NCBI RefSeq assembly: GCF_001039575.1
Contig: NZ_JIBT01000030.1
Span: 20,806-84,805, forward strand
DNA: 64,000 bases
Source of the DNA: Halomonas sp. PR-M31
Lineage (GTDB): Bacteria > Pseudomonadota > Gammaproteobacteria > Pseudomonadales > Halomonadaceae
Reading direction: 5' to 3'
Of the stretch, positions 56,024 to 64,000 are shown piece after piece. Numbering within the stretch: position 1 is the first letter of the stretch; each line of letters starts with the position of its first letter. The notes under the pieces are model-generated. The model was not told the origin of the DNA, ran no database searches, and was given only the letters and a program-made list of their open reading frames with translations. Both the position numbers and the translations under genes were made by a program.

Positions 56024-57295
56024 ATGGCTCAGAGTGACTCCTTACCCCCCATGCATGATGTCGGTAGTGCGGGTATGAACATCCATAAGGGCATGCCCCA
56101 GACCGGTATGTCGCTGCTGTCGGGGGTCAGTCTGCCGGCGGCGGCGATTTTCGAGGCGCCACTGGCACACAATCTGGCCTGGATGCAACGTTTCGCCGAC
56201 GCTCATCACGCTCGTTTTGCTCCGCATGGCAAGACCACCATGACCCCTGCGCTGTTCAAGCGTCAGCTTGAGGCCGGTGCCTGGGGCATCACCCTGGCCA
56301 CCGCACCACAGTGCCGCGTGGCCTTCTCTCATGGGGTCGAGCGTTTGTTGCTGGCCAATCAGCTCGTTGGTACAGCGAACATGGCAATTATCGCCGAGCT
56401 GATCGAGGCGGGCGCCGACTTCTACTGTGTGGTCGATAGCGCTGCCAATGTGCAGGCGCTGGGGCGTTTCTTTGCCGAACGCAACTTGCAACTGAACGTG
56501 CTGATTGAGCTGGGTGTCGAGGGAGGGCGCTGCGGGTGCCGGACTCAAGCGCAGGCCATCGATCTGGCGCAACTGGTCAATGCTGAACCGGCGCTGAGGC
56601 TGGCGGGCATCGAGGGCTACGAGGGCGTGGTTCATGGGGAAGCGCAGGGTGATGATCCTGTCCCCGCTATTCGTGGCTATGCCAAGTGCTTAGTAGACAC
56701 TGCCCAAGCGCTGCACCGCGACGGTCTGATCTCGGTGAGCGATCCAATCATCACCGCCTCCGGTTCGGCCTGGTACGACCTGATTGCCGAGGCGTTCGAT
56801 GAGGTGAAATTGCGCGAAGTGTTCACCCCGGTGTTACGCCCGGGCTGTTATATAGTCCACGATCATGGCCTTTATCACGAGGCGCAGCACAACGTGCTTT
56901 TGCGCCGGTCGGACTTGCAGAAAGGCCTGCGCCCGGCGCTGGCGGTCTTTGCTCAGGTGCAGTCGCTGCCCGAGCCTGGGCTTGCCATCGTTGCTATGGG
57001 CAAGCGCGATATCGGCGGCGATCGATTGCCCATACCCTTGCAGCGCTATCGGGAAGGCAAGAAGCGAGAGGGTGGGCGCACTAATGAGGTGCTTGGGGTA
57101 TCCGGCTGGGAAGTGTTCAAACTGATGGATCAGCACGCCTTCATTCGTCTGCCGGAGAATGTAAAGGATGTGCAGGTGGGCGATATCGTCGCCTTCGGCG
57201 TCTCTCATCCGTGCCTGACGTTCGATAAGTGGCGGCGGCTATGCCTGGTGGATGAAAACCTCAAGGTCAGCAGGATTTTGGAAACATTCTTCTAG
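56024..57295 (+). CDS. DSD1-family PLP enzyme (D-serine/D-threonine lyase-like)
   Basis: 423 residues from ATG 56024 (AAGGAA upstream; the frame opens at 55910). Fold-type III alanine-racemase-like barrel with the PLP Lys in FAPHGKTTMTPALFK (about 64). IEGYEGVVHGEAQGDD and ITASGSAWYDLIAEAF follow. The metal site SHPCLTFDKWRRLCLVDEN at the C-terminus is typical of the zinc-dependent D-serine dehydratase / D-threonine aldolase group. It may act on a D-amino acid made from the hydantoinase product. It ends the hydantoinase run; a small gap leads to an unrelated membrane protein. Confidence 0.86.
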   Translation: MAQSDSLPPMHDVGSAGMNIHKGMPQTGMSLLSGVSLPAAAIFEAPLAHNLAWMQRFADAHHARFAPHGKTTMTPALFKRQLEAGAWGITLATAPQCRVAFSHGVERLLLANQLVGTANMAIIAELIEAGADFYCVVDSAANVQALGRFFAERNLQLNVLIELGVEGGRCGCRTQAQAIDLAQLVNAEPALRLAGIEGYEGVVHGEAQGDDPVPAIRGYAKCLVDTAQALHRDGLISVSDPIITASGSAWYDLIAEAFDEVKLREVFTPVLRPGCYIVHDHGLYHEAQHNVLLRRSDLQKGLRPALAVFAQVQSLPEPGLAIVAMGKRDIGGDRLPIPLQRYREGKKREGGRTNEVLGVSGWEVFKLMDQHAFIRLPENVKDVQVGDIVAFGVSHPCLTFDKWRRLCLVDENLKVSRILETFF

Positions 57296-57306
57296 GAAGC
57301 GTCTTC

Positions 57307-58380
57307 ATGGATCGATTCGACCGCTGGCTGATTGTGCCGCTACTGCTTGTCTTAACTGCAGCCTCGCTGATTCCACTCATCGAGAGCGATACCTGGTGGA
57401 TTCGCTATCTCGATTATCCGCGACTGCAGTTCGCCATACTGCTGGCAGTGCTTATCATCTTGCATCTAGTGTTGGGCAGTCTGCGCCGAGTGACGAACTG
57501 GATCGTGACAGCGCTGGCGGGTGTGGCATTGGCCTCCCACGTCTATTACCTCTATCCCTATGTGTTACCGGTCGAAAAGCCGGCCAAGAACATAGCGTCC
57601 TGCCCCGAGGAGTCACGCTTTACGCTGCTTATTGCCAACGTGAAGAAGGCCAACCAGGACTCGAAGACGCTGTTCGAGATCCTGCGCAATGCCGATCCCG
57701 ATCTGTTTCTGGCGATGGAAACCGATGCTTGGTGGGACCGCGAGATCGATAGCCTAAACGATCGTCTTCCTCATCGCGCACAATACATCCCCCGGCAAGC
57801 TGAAGCCTATGGCATGCATCTGCTGTCGCGCTATCCCTTGAGCGACACGCAGATCCGCTTTCGTTTCGACGAGCATACCCCCGCCATCAACACCCGGGTA
57901 AGCTTGCCGAGCGGGGAGGCGATCGACCTTCATGGCTTACATCCGCATCCGCCGCTGTACTGGTCGCAATCGACGCTCCCCCGGGATGCGGAACTGCTAG
58001 CCACCGCCCTTGAGATACGCAATAACGACAGGCCTGCCATCGTCGCCGGGGATTTCAATACCACTGCATGGGAAAGCGTCTTTCGCCGCACCCTGCGTAT
58101 CGGCAATCTGCTCGATCCTCGGGTAGGACGCGGACTCTATCCCACCTACGATGCCCATAATCCGGTCATTGCCTGGCCGCTGGATCATGTGATCTTTCAA
58201 CATGGAATGGGTCTTGTGCGTTTCGAGCGCATGCCTGAATTTGGATCGGACCACTACCCAGTGCTTGCCGAGCTCTGTTATCAGCCCGAGCTTGCCGACC
58301 GGCAAGCGACGCCGGCGCTAAACAACGACGATCTGGATCAGGCTCAAACCACGATCGAGCGGGCCGAAGTTCAGAAATAG
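57307..58380 (+). CDS. Endonuclease/exonuclease/phosphatase-family membrane protein (YafD-like)
   Basis: 357 residues. Three N-terminal membrane helices (about 7-25, 35-60, 65-85) precede an EEP catalytic domain. Catalytic landmarks: FTLLIANVKKANQD (Asn near 115), FLAMETDAWWD (metal Glu), LHGLHPHPP, IVAGDFNTTAWES (about 247-259), PLDHVIFQ and EFGSDHYPVLAEL (Asp-His, about 308-320). The topology would put the domain in the periplasm or cytoplasm; sequence does not decide. Substrate unknown. It lies 11 bp after the DSD1-like gene, so may be co-transcribed. Confidence 0.88.
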   Translation: MDRFDRWLIVPLLLVLTAASLIPLIESDTWWIRYLDYPRLQFAILLAVLIILHLVLGSLRRVTNWIVTALAGVALASHVYYLYPYVLPVEKPAKNIASCPEESRFTLLIANVKKANQDSKTLFEILRNADPDLFLAMETDAWWDREIDSLNDRLPHRAQYIPRQAEAYGMHLLSRYPLSDTQIRFRFDEHTPAINTRVSLPSGEAIDLHGLHPHPPLYWSQSTLPRDAELLATALEIRNNDRPAIVAGDFNTTAWESVFRRTLRIGNLLDPRVGRGLYPTYDAHNPVIAWPLDHVIFQHGMGLVRFERMPEFGSDHYPVLAELCYQPELADRQATPALNNDDLDQAQTTIERAEVQK

Positions 58381-58390
58381 CCAGCCGAGA

Positions 58391-58417
58391 AATGAAAGGC
58401 CACGATGGCCCTTCATT
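58391..58417. terminator. Bidirectional hairpin between the EEP gene and serA
   Basis: AATGAAAGGCC pairs with GGCCCTTCATT (10 of 11) around a 5-nt loop, with T-rich sequence to the right and A-rich to the left. It lies exactly between two convergent genes. Confidence 0.75.
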
Positions 58418-58423
58418 TATCAT

Positions 58424-59674
58424 TCACCCCTCGAAGTTGGCATCCGAGAAAAGGGTGCGAATGCGCAGGGTATGCTCGACCTGTCTTAGCGCTTCAAGCG
58501 CCTGGGGGCCATAGGCTTTGTCCACATCCACTACCACGTAGCCCACTTTGTCGTTGGTCTGCAGGTACTGGGCAGCGATGTTGATGCCGTCTTCCGACAG
58601 GACTCGGTTGATCTCGGAGAGCACGCCGGGCACGTTGTCGTGAATATGCAGCAGGCGATGCTTGTCCGGGTGCGCCGGCAGCGAGACTTCGGGAAAGTTG
58701 ACCGAGGTGATGGTGGTGCCATTATCGGAATAGGTGACCAGTTTCTCCGCTACCTCGACGCCGATGTTCTCCTGGGCCTCCAGGGTCGAGCCGCCAACGT
58801 GGGGGGTCAGGATGACATTCTCTAGACCGCGCAGCGGCGAGACGAACTCCTCATCGTTGCCCTTTGGCTCTACCGGGAAAACGTCGATGGCCGCACCCAG
58901 CAGCTTGCCGCTCTTCAAGGCTTCGGCAAGGGCCTCGATATCCACCACGCTGCCCCGGGAAGCGTTGATCAGGATGCCGCCTTGCTTCATCAGGGCGATC
59001 TGCTCCTTGCCGATCATCCAGCGGGTGGAGGGCAGGTCGGGAACATGCAGCGTGACGACATCCGCCCGGGCCAGCAATTCCTGCAGGCTACCGACCTGGC
59101 GAGCGTTACCCATGGCGAGCTTGGTGACCACATCGTAATAGATCACATCGAGCCCGACGGACTCGGCGAGCACCGAAAGCTGGGCACCGATGTTGCCATA
59201 GCCGATGATCCCTAAGGTCTTGCCTCGCGCCTCGTGAGAGTTCTTGGCGCTCTTGAGCCAGCCACCCTGATGGGCGCGTGCGCTTTTCTCGGGAATGCCG
59301 CGCAATAGCATTATGGTTTCGGCGAGCACCAGTTCCGCCACTGAACGGGTATTGGAGTAGGGGGCGTTGAAAACCGGAATGCCCTGTGCCAATGCCGCAG
59401 TGAGATCGACCTGATTGGTGCCGATGCAAAAACAGCCTACGGCGGCAAGTTTCTCGGCAGCGGCGAAGACACGCTGGCTCAACTGAGTGCGGGAGCGAAT
59501 GCCGATGAAATGGACGTCACCAATCTTGTCGATCAGCGCCTCTTCATCGAGAGAGGTCTGCAGATGTTCGATGTTGGTGTAACCGGCGTTCAGGAAACTA
59601 TCCACGGCGGTCTGGTGAATGCCTTCGAGCAGCAGTATCTTGATCTTACTCTTGTCCAGAGAGGTCTTGGCCAT
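58424..59674 (-). CDS. serA: D-3-phosphoglycerate dehydrogenase
   Basis: 416 residues from ATG 59674 (MAKTSLDKSKIKILLLEG, as in E. coli SerA). First step of serine synthesis: oxidation of 3-phosphoglycerate to 3-phosphohydroxypyruvate. Features: IGIRSRTQLSQRVFAAAEKL, the NAD motif LGIIGYGNIGAQLSVLAESV (about 155-174), VTLHVPDLPSTRWMIG, NASRGSVVDIEALAEAL, and the catalytic His in ILTPHVGGSTLEAQENIG (about 290). A C-terminal ACT domain (about 340-416) binds serine for feedback inhibition. Confidence 0.95.
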   Translation of the reverse strand: MAKTSLDKSKIKILLLEGIHQTAVDSFLNAGYTNIEHLQTSLDEEALIDKIGDVHFIGIRSRTQLSQRVFAAAEKLAAVGCFCIGTNQVDLTAALAQGIPVFNAPYSNTRSVAELVLAETIMLLRGIPEKSARAHQGGWLKSAKNSHEARGKTLGIIGYGNIGAQLSVLAESVGLDVIYYDVVTKLAMGNARQVGSLQELLARADVVTLHVPDLPSTRWMIGKEQIALMKQGGILINASRGSVVDIEALAEALKSGKLLGAAIDVFPVEPKGNDEEFVSPLRGLENVILTPHVGGSTLEAQENIGVEVAEKLVTYSDNGTTITSVNFPEVSLPAHPDKHRLLHIHDNVPGVLSEINRVLSEDGINIAAQYLQTNDKVGYVVVDVDKAYGPQALEALRQVEHTLRIRTLFSDANFEG

Positions 59675-59873
59675 TCTCGAATCAACCCTCATAACGGCGT
59701 AGGCCGCATTTTCAGTAGATGGTGAATGCTAATGAGTGCGCGTTGACAGGGTGGCTATCCTAGCACAGCCAAGATAAAGCAAAATGAAATTGCCACCGCT
59801 TGAACATGAGCCGTCCTGCTTGTGAACGTGTCTGTCCCCACCCAAAGGCATCTTCAGGGCGGATGCGAGCGTG

Positions 59874-59879
59874 TATACT
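59874..59879 (+). promoter_or_regulatory. Candidate -10 element (TATACT) for xseB-ispA-dxs
   Basis: TATACT lies 44 bp before the chosen xseB start. The -35 region (near TCTTCA at 59851) is poor. A transcript starting just downstream would exclude the earlier in-frame starts of xseB. Confidence 0.45.
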
Positions 59880-59922
59880 GTGCTCCAAGAACAGTCATGT
59901 TTACCTGAAGATGAGTAGCATC

Positions 59923-60267
59923 ATGGCGCACCAAAAGGGTACTGCAGAGGACGGCGCGCAAGACGAGACGCCAGGCGACTTTGTCGCCACTCTCGAGAAG
60001 CTTGAAGCATTGGTCAATCAGTTGGAGTCCGGCGATCTTTCTTTAGAAGCCTCACTGGCCGCCTTCGAGCAAGGCGTCACCTTGACCCGAGAGGCTCAGC
60101 GACGCCTGGGTGAGGCAGAACTGAAAGTGCAGGCATTGGTCGAACGACCCGACGGTTCCATTGATGAAATTCCTTTCGATGATGTATCAAGTGCGTCATC
60201 GAACAATCCGGCAACGCTTGGGAGGTTAGGGATGACCTGGGAAATCGATAATGGCCAAGGAAATTGA
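59923..60267 (+). CDS. xseB: Exodeoxyribonuclease VII small subunit
   Basis: 114 residues from ATG 59923; ATG 59911 (118 residues) is also possible. Earlier in-frame starts overlap the likely promoter. XseB core: [40 protein letters not shown] and [10 protein letters not shown]. The C-terminal extension of about 30 residues beyond the core ([20 protein letters not shown]) is longer than in E. coli. It assembles with XseA (not in the window) into exonuclease VII. Its TGA overlaps the ispA ATG. The order xseB-ispA-dxs is conserved. Confidence 0.93.
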   Translation: MAHQKGTAEDGAQDETPGDFVATLEKLEALVNQLESGDLSLEASLAAFEQGVTLTREAQRRLGEAELKVQALVERPDGSIDEIPFDDVSSASSNNPATLGRLGMTWEIDNGQGN

Positions 60268-61160
60268 TGATGGGCAGTAATGTCGCGGAGTTGCCGCTGC
60301 GTCTGGATGCGGATCGCGCGCGAGTCAATGTGGTTCTCGCAGCACTGTTCGACGATCGTTCGATGGTGGCGCCACGTCTCGAAGCGGCCATGGCCCATGG
60401 CGTACTGGGAGGCGGCAAGCGGTTGCGGGCGTTACTGGTTTATGCCGCAGGACGGGCGATGGGGGCCGAGGATGATGAGCTGGACCCTGGTGCTGCCGCC
60501 ATCGAACTGATCCATGCCTATTCTTTGGTGCATGACGATCTGCCCGCCATGGATGACGACGATCTGCGGCGTGGTCAGCCCACCGTGCATCGTGCCTTTG
60601 ACGAGGCAAGCGCCATCCTAGCCGGCGATGCGCTACAAACCCTTGCTTTCGAGCTGTTGGCGGATGCCGCTCATCCACATCTTGCTGCCATGGTGCGTAC
60701 CCTGGCCGGCGCTTCCGGTCGCGAAGGCATGGCCGCGGGACAGGCGCTGGATCTTCAGACGGTGGGAGACCGCCTGGATGTCGAGACCCTGGCCAACGTC
60801 CACCGCCACAAGACTGGCGCATTGATTCGTGCGGCGGTTCGGCTTGGTGGGCTTGTTGGCGCCGGCGAATCCGATCCACGTTTGATGGCTCTGGATGACT
60901 ATGGGGCCGCTATCGGCCTTGCCTTCCAGATCCAGGATGACATTCTCGATGTGGTAGGCGATACCTTGACCCTGGGCAAGATCAGCGGGGCCGATGCGGC
61001 TCGCGACAAGCCGACATATCCCTCTTTGCTTGGACTCGACGGTGCGCGAGCCAAAGCCCAGGGGCTTCTCGAACAAGCCCTCGATGCGCTGGCGCCACTA
61101 GGTGATGCCGGTGCGCCTCTAGAGGAGCTTGCCTGTTACATGATCGAGCGCGATTACTAA
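60267..61160 (+). CDS. ispA: Farnesyl diphosphate synthase (geranyltranstransferase)
   Basis: 297 residues, polyprenyl synthase fold. First Asp-rich motif DDLPAMDDDDLRRGQPTVHR (about 91-110), Lys/Arg site GGGKRLRALLVY, and second Asp-rich motif FQIQDDILDVVGDTLTLGK (about 220-238) are intact. It makes farnesyl diphosphate for ubiquinone and undecaprenyl phosphate. ATG 60267 overlaps the xseB stop as TGATG; an ATG three bases on is an alternative. dxs starts 9 bp downstream. Confidence 0.95.
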   Translation: MMGSNVAELPLRLDADRARVNVVLAALFDDRSMVAPRLEAAMAHGVLGGGKRLRALLVYAAGRAMGAEDDELDPGAAAIELIHAYSLVHDDLPAMDDDDLRRGQPTVHRAFDEASAILAGDALQTLAFELLADAAHPHLAAMVRTLAGASGREGMAAGQALDLQTVGDRLDVETLANVHRHKTGALIRAAVRLGGLVGAGESDPRLMALDDYGAAIGLAFQIQDDILDVVGDTLTLGKISGADAARDKPTYPSLLGLDGARAKAQGLLEQALDALAPLGDAGAPLEELACYMIERDY

Positions 61161-61169
61161 AGAGCCTTT

Positions 61170-63136
61170 ATGAAGCTGTTCGACGAGATTCCCGTCGAGC
61201 GTCCGGCGACGCCGTTGCTCGACACCATTGATACTCCTGTAGCACTGCGTGCCTTCAGTATGGCCCAGTTGCTCGAACTGGCGGACGAGCTACGCGCCTA
61301 TCTGCTTTACAGCGTTGGCTGTAGTGGCGGCCATTTTGGTGCCGGGCTGGGGGTGGTCGAGCTGACCGTGGCACTGCATCAGGCGCTTGACACCCCGGAA
61401 GACCGTCTGGTGTGGGATGTAGGGCATCAGGCCTATCCCCACAAGATCCTTACCGGGCGTCGTGAAACGATGACCTCGATTCGTCAGTACGGTGGGCTGG
61501 CGGCGTTTCCACGGCGTCGGGAATCCGAGTACGACACCTTCGGCGTCGGCCATTCCAGTACATCGATCAGTGCAGCCTTGGGCATGGCCCTGGCGGCACG
61601 CACCCAGGGCAAACAGCGCCGGGTGTGTGCGGTGATAGGTGATGGCGCGCTGACCGCCGGTATCGCTTTCGAAGCGCTGGCCCATGCGGGTCATGTGGAT
61701 GCCAATCTGCTGGTGATTCTCAACGACAACGAGATGTCGATCTCGGAAAATGTCGGTGGCATGGCAAGCTATCTGGCAAAGGTCTTTACCAGCCGCACCT
61801 ATACCACGGTCCGCGAAGGCGGCAAGAAGGTCCTGGCGCATCTTCCCGGCGCCCTTGAGATTGCTCGGCGCACTGAAGAGCATATGAAGGGCATGGTCAG
61901 CCCGGCGACTTTGTTCGAGGAGATGGGCTTCAACTACATCGGCCCTGTCGATGGCCATGACCTGCCGCGACTGATTCAGGTTCTGCGTACCGTGCGGGAT
62001 CTGGAAGGGCCACAGTTTTTGCACATCAGGACCAGCAAGGGCAAGGGCTTTCGCCCTGCGGAAGCCGATCCGATCGGCTATCACGCCATCACCAAGCTGG
62101 AGAAGACTGTTGTCGATGCCGCGCCTAAAACCCCTGTTCAGGCACCGGCCAACCAGCCCCCCGTTACACCCAAGATCAAACCCCGCAACGACGATTTATT
62201 GCGTCCGAAACCGCGCAAGTATTGCAGCGTGTTCGGTGACTGGCTGTGTGACATGGCTGACGCGGATGGGCGGCTGATCGGCATCACGCCGGCGATGCGG
62301 GAAGGCTCCGACATGATTCGCTTTTCCCGAGAGTATCCGGAACGCTACTACGACGTGGCCATTGCCGAGCAGCACGCGGTGACCCTGGCGGCAGGTATGG
62401 CCTGCGAGCATATGAAGCCGGTAGTGGCAATCTATTCGACCTTTTTGCAACGTGGCTACGATCAGCTCATTCACGATGTTGCCGTACAGCATCTGGATGT
62501 GACCTTTGCCATCGATCGCGCTGGTCTGGTGGGGGAGGACGGCCCGACTCACCACGGCACTCTGGATCTATCCTATCTGCGCTGCGTGCCGGACATGGTG
62601 ATCATGCGCCGGCGGATGAAGCGGAATGCAGGGCGATGCTGAGCGCCGCCTATCATCACGCCGGGCCGGCGGCGGTGCGCTACCCAAGAGGAACGGGGCC
62701 TGGGGTAACGATCCCTGAGCATCTCGAACCCCTGCCTATCGGTCAGGCCGAGACGCGTAGGCGTGGGCAACGCATTGCCTTGCTTGCCTTCGGCAGCCTA
62801 AATACCCCCGCCGCTGATGTTGCCGAGCGTCTGGATGCCACGCACATCAACATGCGTTCGATCAAGCCCCTGGACCGAGAAACGGTGCTCGAGGCAGCGC
62901 GCAGTCACGAGCTACTGGTGACGCTGGAAGACAACGTGATCGCCGGTGGCGCAGGCAGTGCCGTCAATGAGTTGCTGGCAAGCGAAATGCTGCCGACCGG
63001 CATCCTCAATCTTGGTTTGCCGGATGTGTTCATAGAACACGGCAAGCCTGAAGAGTTGCTAACTGAGTGTGGTCTTGATGCAGGCGGGATCGAGGCTGCT
63101 ATTCGTGGGCGTCTCAAGGCAAAAGAAGCCTTGTGA
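61170..63136 (+). CDS. dxs: 1-deoxy-D-xylulose-5-phosphate synthase, frameshifted
   Basis: ThDP enzyme opening the MEP isoprenoid pathway from pyruvate and glyceraldehyde 3-phosphate. N-terminal domain: [40 protein letters not shown], the ThDP motif [18 protein letters not shown] to [10 protein letters not shown] (about 155-195). The second domain has [17 protein letters not shown] and [17 protein letters not shown]. The frame breaks just after 62606. One G (ATGCGCCG for ATGGCGCCG) restores [20 protein letters not shown] and the run to 63136, about 655 residues in the repaired protein. The gene should be essential, so the loss is most likely a sequence error. Confidence 0.93.
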
Positions 63137-63170
63137 CGTTATTGACCATTTCCATCAAGACGAGAGCATC

Positions 63171-63947
63171 ATGCTGATAGTCATTATAATCGGCGCCGTG
63201 CTGGGGTATTTGATCGGCGATTTCCTGGGCATGCTGATCGGCGCGGGACTGGCTTACTGGCTTGTACGTCGACTGCGTAAGACGCTTCTGGGCAAGCTGG
63301 TACAGGTGCAAGGACAGTTCCTCGATTCTACCTTTGCGGTGATGGGGTGTCTTTGCAAGGCAGACGGCCAGGTCACCCGGGACGAACTCGAGATGTCCAT
63401 GCGGCTGTGGGAGCGTCTGCGACTCAATGAACAACAGCGCGAACGAGCAAAAGCTGCGTTCAATCGAGGTAAGTCGGCGGAGTTCGATCTGGATGCGGAG
63501 CTGGCCACCTTACGTCAGGTGACCAAAGGACAGCGTGCGCTGCTGCAGATGTTTCTGCAGGTTCAACTGTCGGCCATTGCCGCGGATGGTATGGTGCACC
63601 CTGCAGAACATGAAATGTTCCTGCAGATCGCGAGAGGGCTTGGGTGCTCAGAGGCAGAAATTCAGCAGATCGAGGCCATGCTGCGTGGCGGTGGCGCTCA
63701 AGCGCCGGGAGCCACGTCCGGTCAGTCCCTGGAAGATGCCTATCGCGTGCTGGGCGTTGAGGAAGATGCCAGCGATGCGGAGCTAAAGCGCGCTTATCGA
63801 CGCTTGATGAGCCAGAACCATCCGGACAAGCTGGCGGGCAAGGGATTGCCCGAAAGCATGCGTGAGATGGCGGGGGAACGAACTCGCGAGATAGGCAACG
63901 CCTACGATCTGATCAAGAAAACCCGGGAACAGCAGCCGGCGGCCTAG
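63171..63947 (+). CDS. djlA: DjlA-like co-chaperone (TerB and J domains)
   Basis: 258 residues from ATG 63171; the frame opens inside dxs, but the membrane start MLIVIIIGAVLGYLIGDFLG is characteristic. One N-terminal helical hairpin anchors it in the inner membrane. A TerB-like middle domain follows (about 45-160: GQFLDSTFAVMGCLCKADGQ and QLSAIAADGMVHPAEHEMFL). The C-terminal J domain (about 185-258) has YRVLGVEEDASDAELKRAYR and the HPD motif in SQNHPDKLAGKGLP. It stimulates DnaK ATPase at the membrane. It is 34 bp after dxs. Confidence 0.92.
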   Translation: MLIVIIIGAVLGYLIGDFLGMLIGAGLAYWLVRRLRKTLLGKLVQVQGQFLDSTFAVMGCLCKADGQVTRDELEMSMRLWERLRLNEQQRERAKAAFNRGKSAEFDLDAELATLRQVTKGQRALLQMFLQVQLSAIAADGMVHPAEHEMFLQIARGLGCSEAEIQQIEAMLRGGGAQAPGATSGQSLEDAYRVLGVEEDASDAELKRAYRRLMSQNHPDKLAGKGLPESMREMAGERTREIGNAYDLIKKTREQQPAA

Positions 63948-64000
63948 GGCCTGTTGACGTTTCATCGCGAACCGCGTTGCTGCATCAAAAAGTGTCAGTC

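Overview
The window looks like chromosomal DNA of a gammaproteobacterium of the Halomonas type (Halomonadaceae). I infer this from gene order and protein character, not from a search. The supporting blocks are gpmI-envC-ctpA, a rhodanese gene followed by secB, and rsmE-gshB-tonB-yqgE-ruvX-pyrR-pyrB, plus a catalytically dead pyrC' as in Pseudomonas. By eye the DNA is GC-rich, except for one AT-rich patch at about 27.06-28.79 kb. No rRNA, tRNA, CRISPR array or intact transposase was seen.

Layout. 0-5 kb: ygfB end, ubiH and ubiI (ubiquinone hydroxylases), with an NCS2 purine permease lying backwards between the two ubi genes. 5-9 kb: ctpA, envC, gpmI on the minus strand. 9-15.4 kb: housekeeping block from the rhodanese gene to pyrB. 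15.5-20.4 kb: an accessory stretch (two SDRs, three GNATs, a degraded regulator, an orphan binding protein) that separates pyrB from pyrC'. 20.9-22.8 kb: pyrC' and a small Cys-rich protein. 22.8-41.1 kb: ureide catabolism: IclR regulator, uraD, hiuH, puuD, GntR regulator, racemases, NCS1 permease, puuE, allA, allE, then gcl-hyi-glxR-ttuD-pyk. 41.2-57.3 kb: a second catabolic locus with two TRAP transporters on opposite strands, two GntR regulators, two racemase-superfamily proteins, a serine hydrolase, an NCS1 permease, a stand-alone allophanate-hydrolase-C-like protein, a hydantoinase/dihydropyrimidinase, an MhpD-like hydratase and a DSD1-like PLP enzyme. 57.3-64 kb: an endonuclease-fold membrane protein, serA, xseB-ispA-dxs and djlA.

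How it works together. Purines enter through the NCS2 permease. Urate is oxidised by membrane PuuD, then HiuH and UraD give allantoin. Allantoin racemase and PuuE give allantoate. AllE and AllA lead to glyoxylate and urea, and Gcl, Hyi, GlxR, TtuD and Pyk carry glyoxylate to pyruvate. The allantoate amidohydrolase step (allC) is not in the window. Two shared operator-like palindromes tie the pathway together. A TGGAA-N5-TTCCA box occurs upstream of the permease, the iclR gene and gcl. A TGTATACA box occurs upstream of the permease, between uraD and hiuH, before the GntR gene and before puuE.

The most likely undescribed system is the 41.2-57.3 kb locus: a hydantoinase-type ring-opening pathway with no visible carbamoylase but with an AMDase-like enzyme, a free-standing AtzF-C-like domain and two TRAP systems.

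Data quality. Seven genes (NCS2 permease, ctpA, tonB, pyrR, allE, the second dctM and dxs) carry eight apparent single-base losses. Because dxs should be essential and every event is a deletion, sequencing or assembly error is the likeliest cause. I annotate these as full-length genes and mark the break points.
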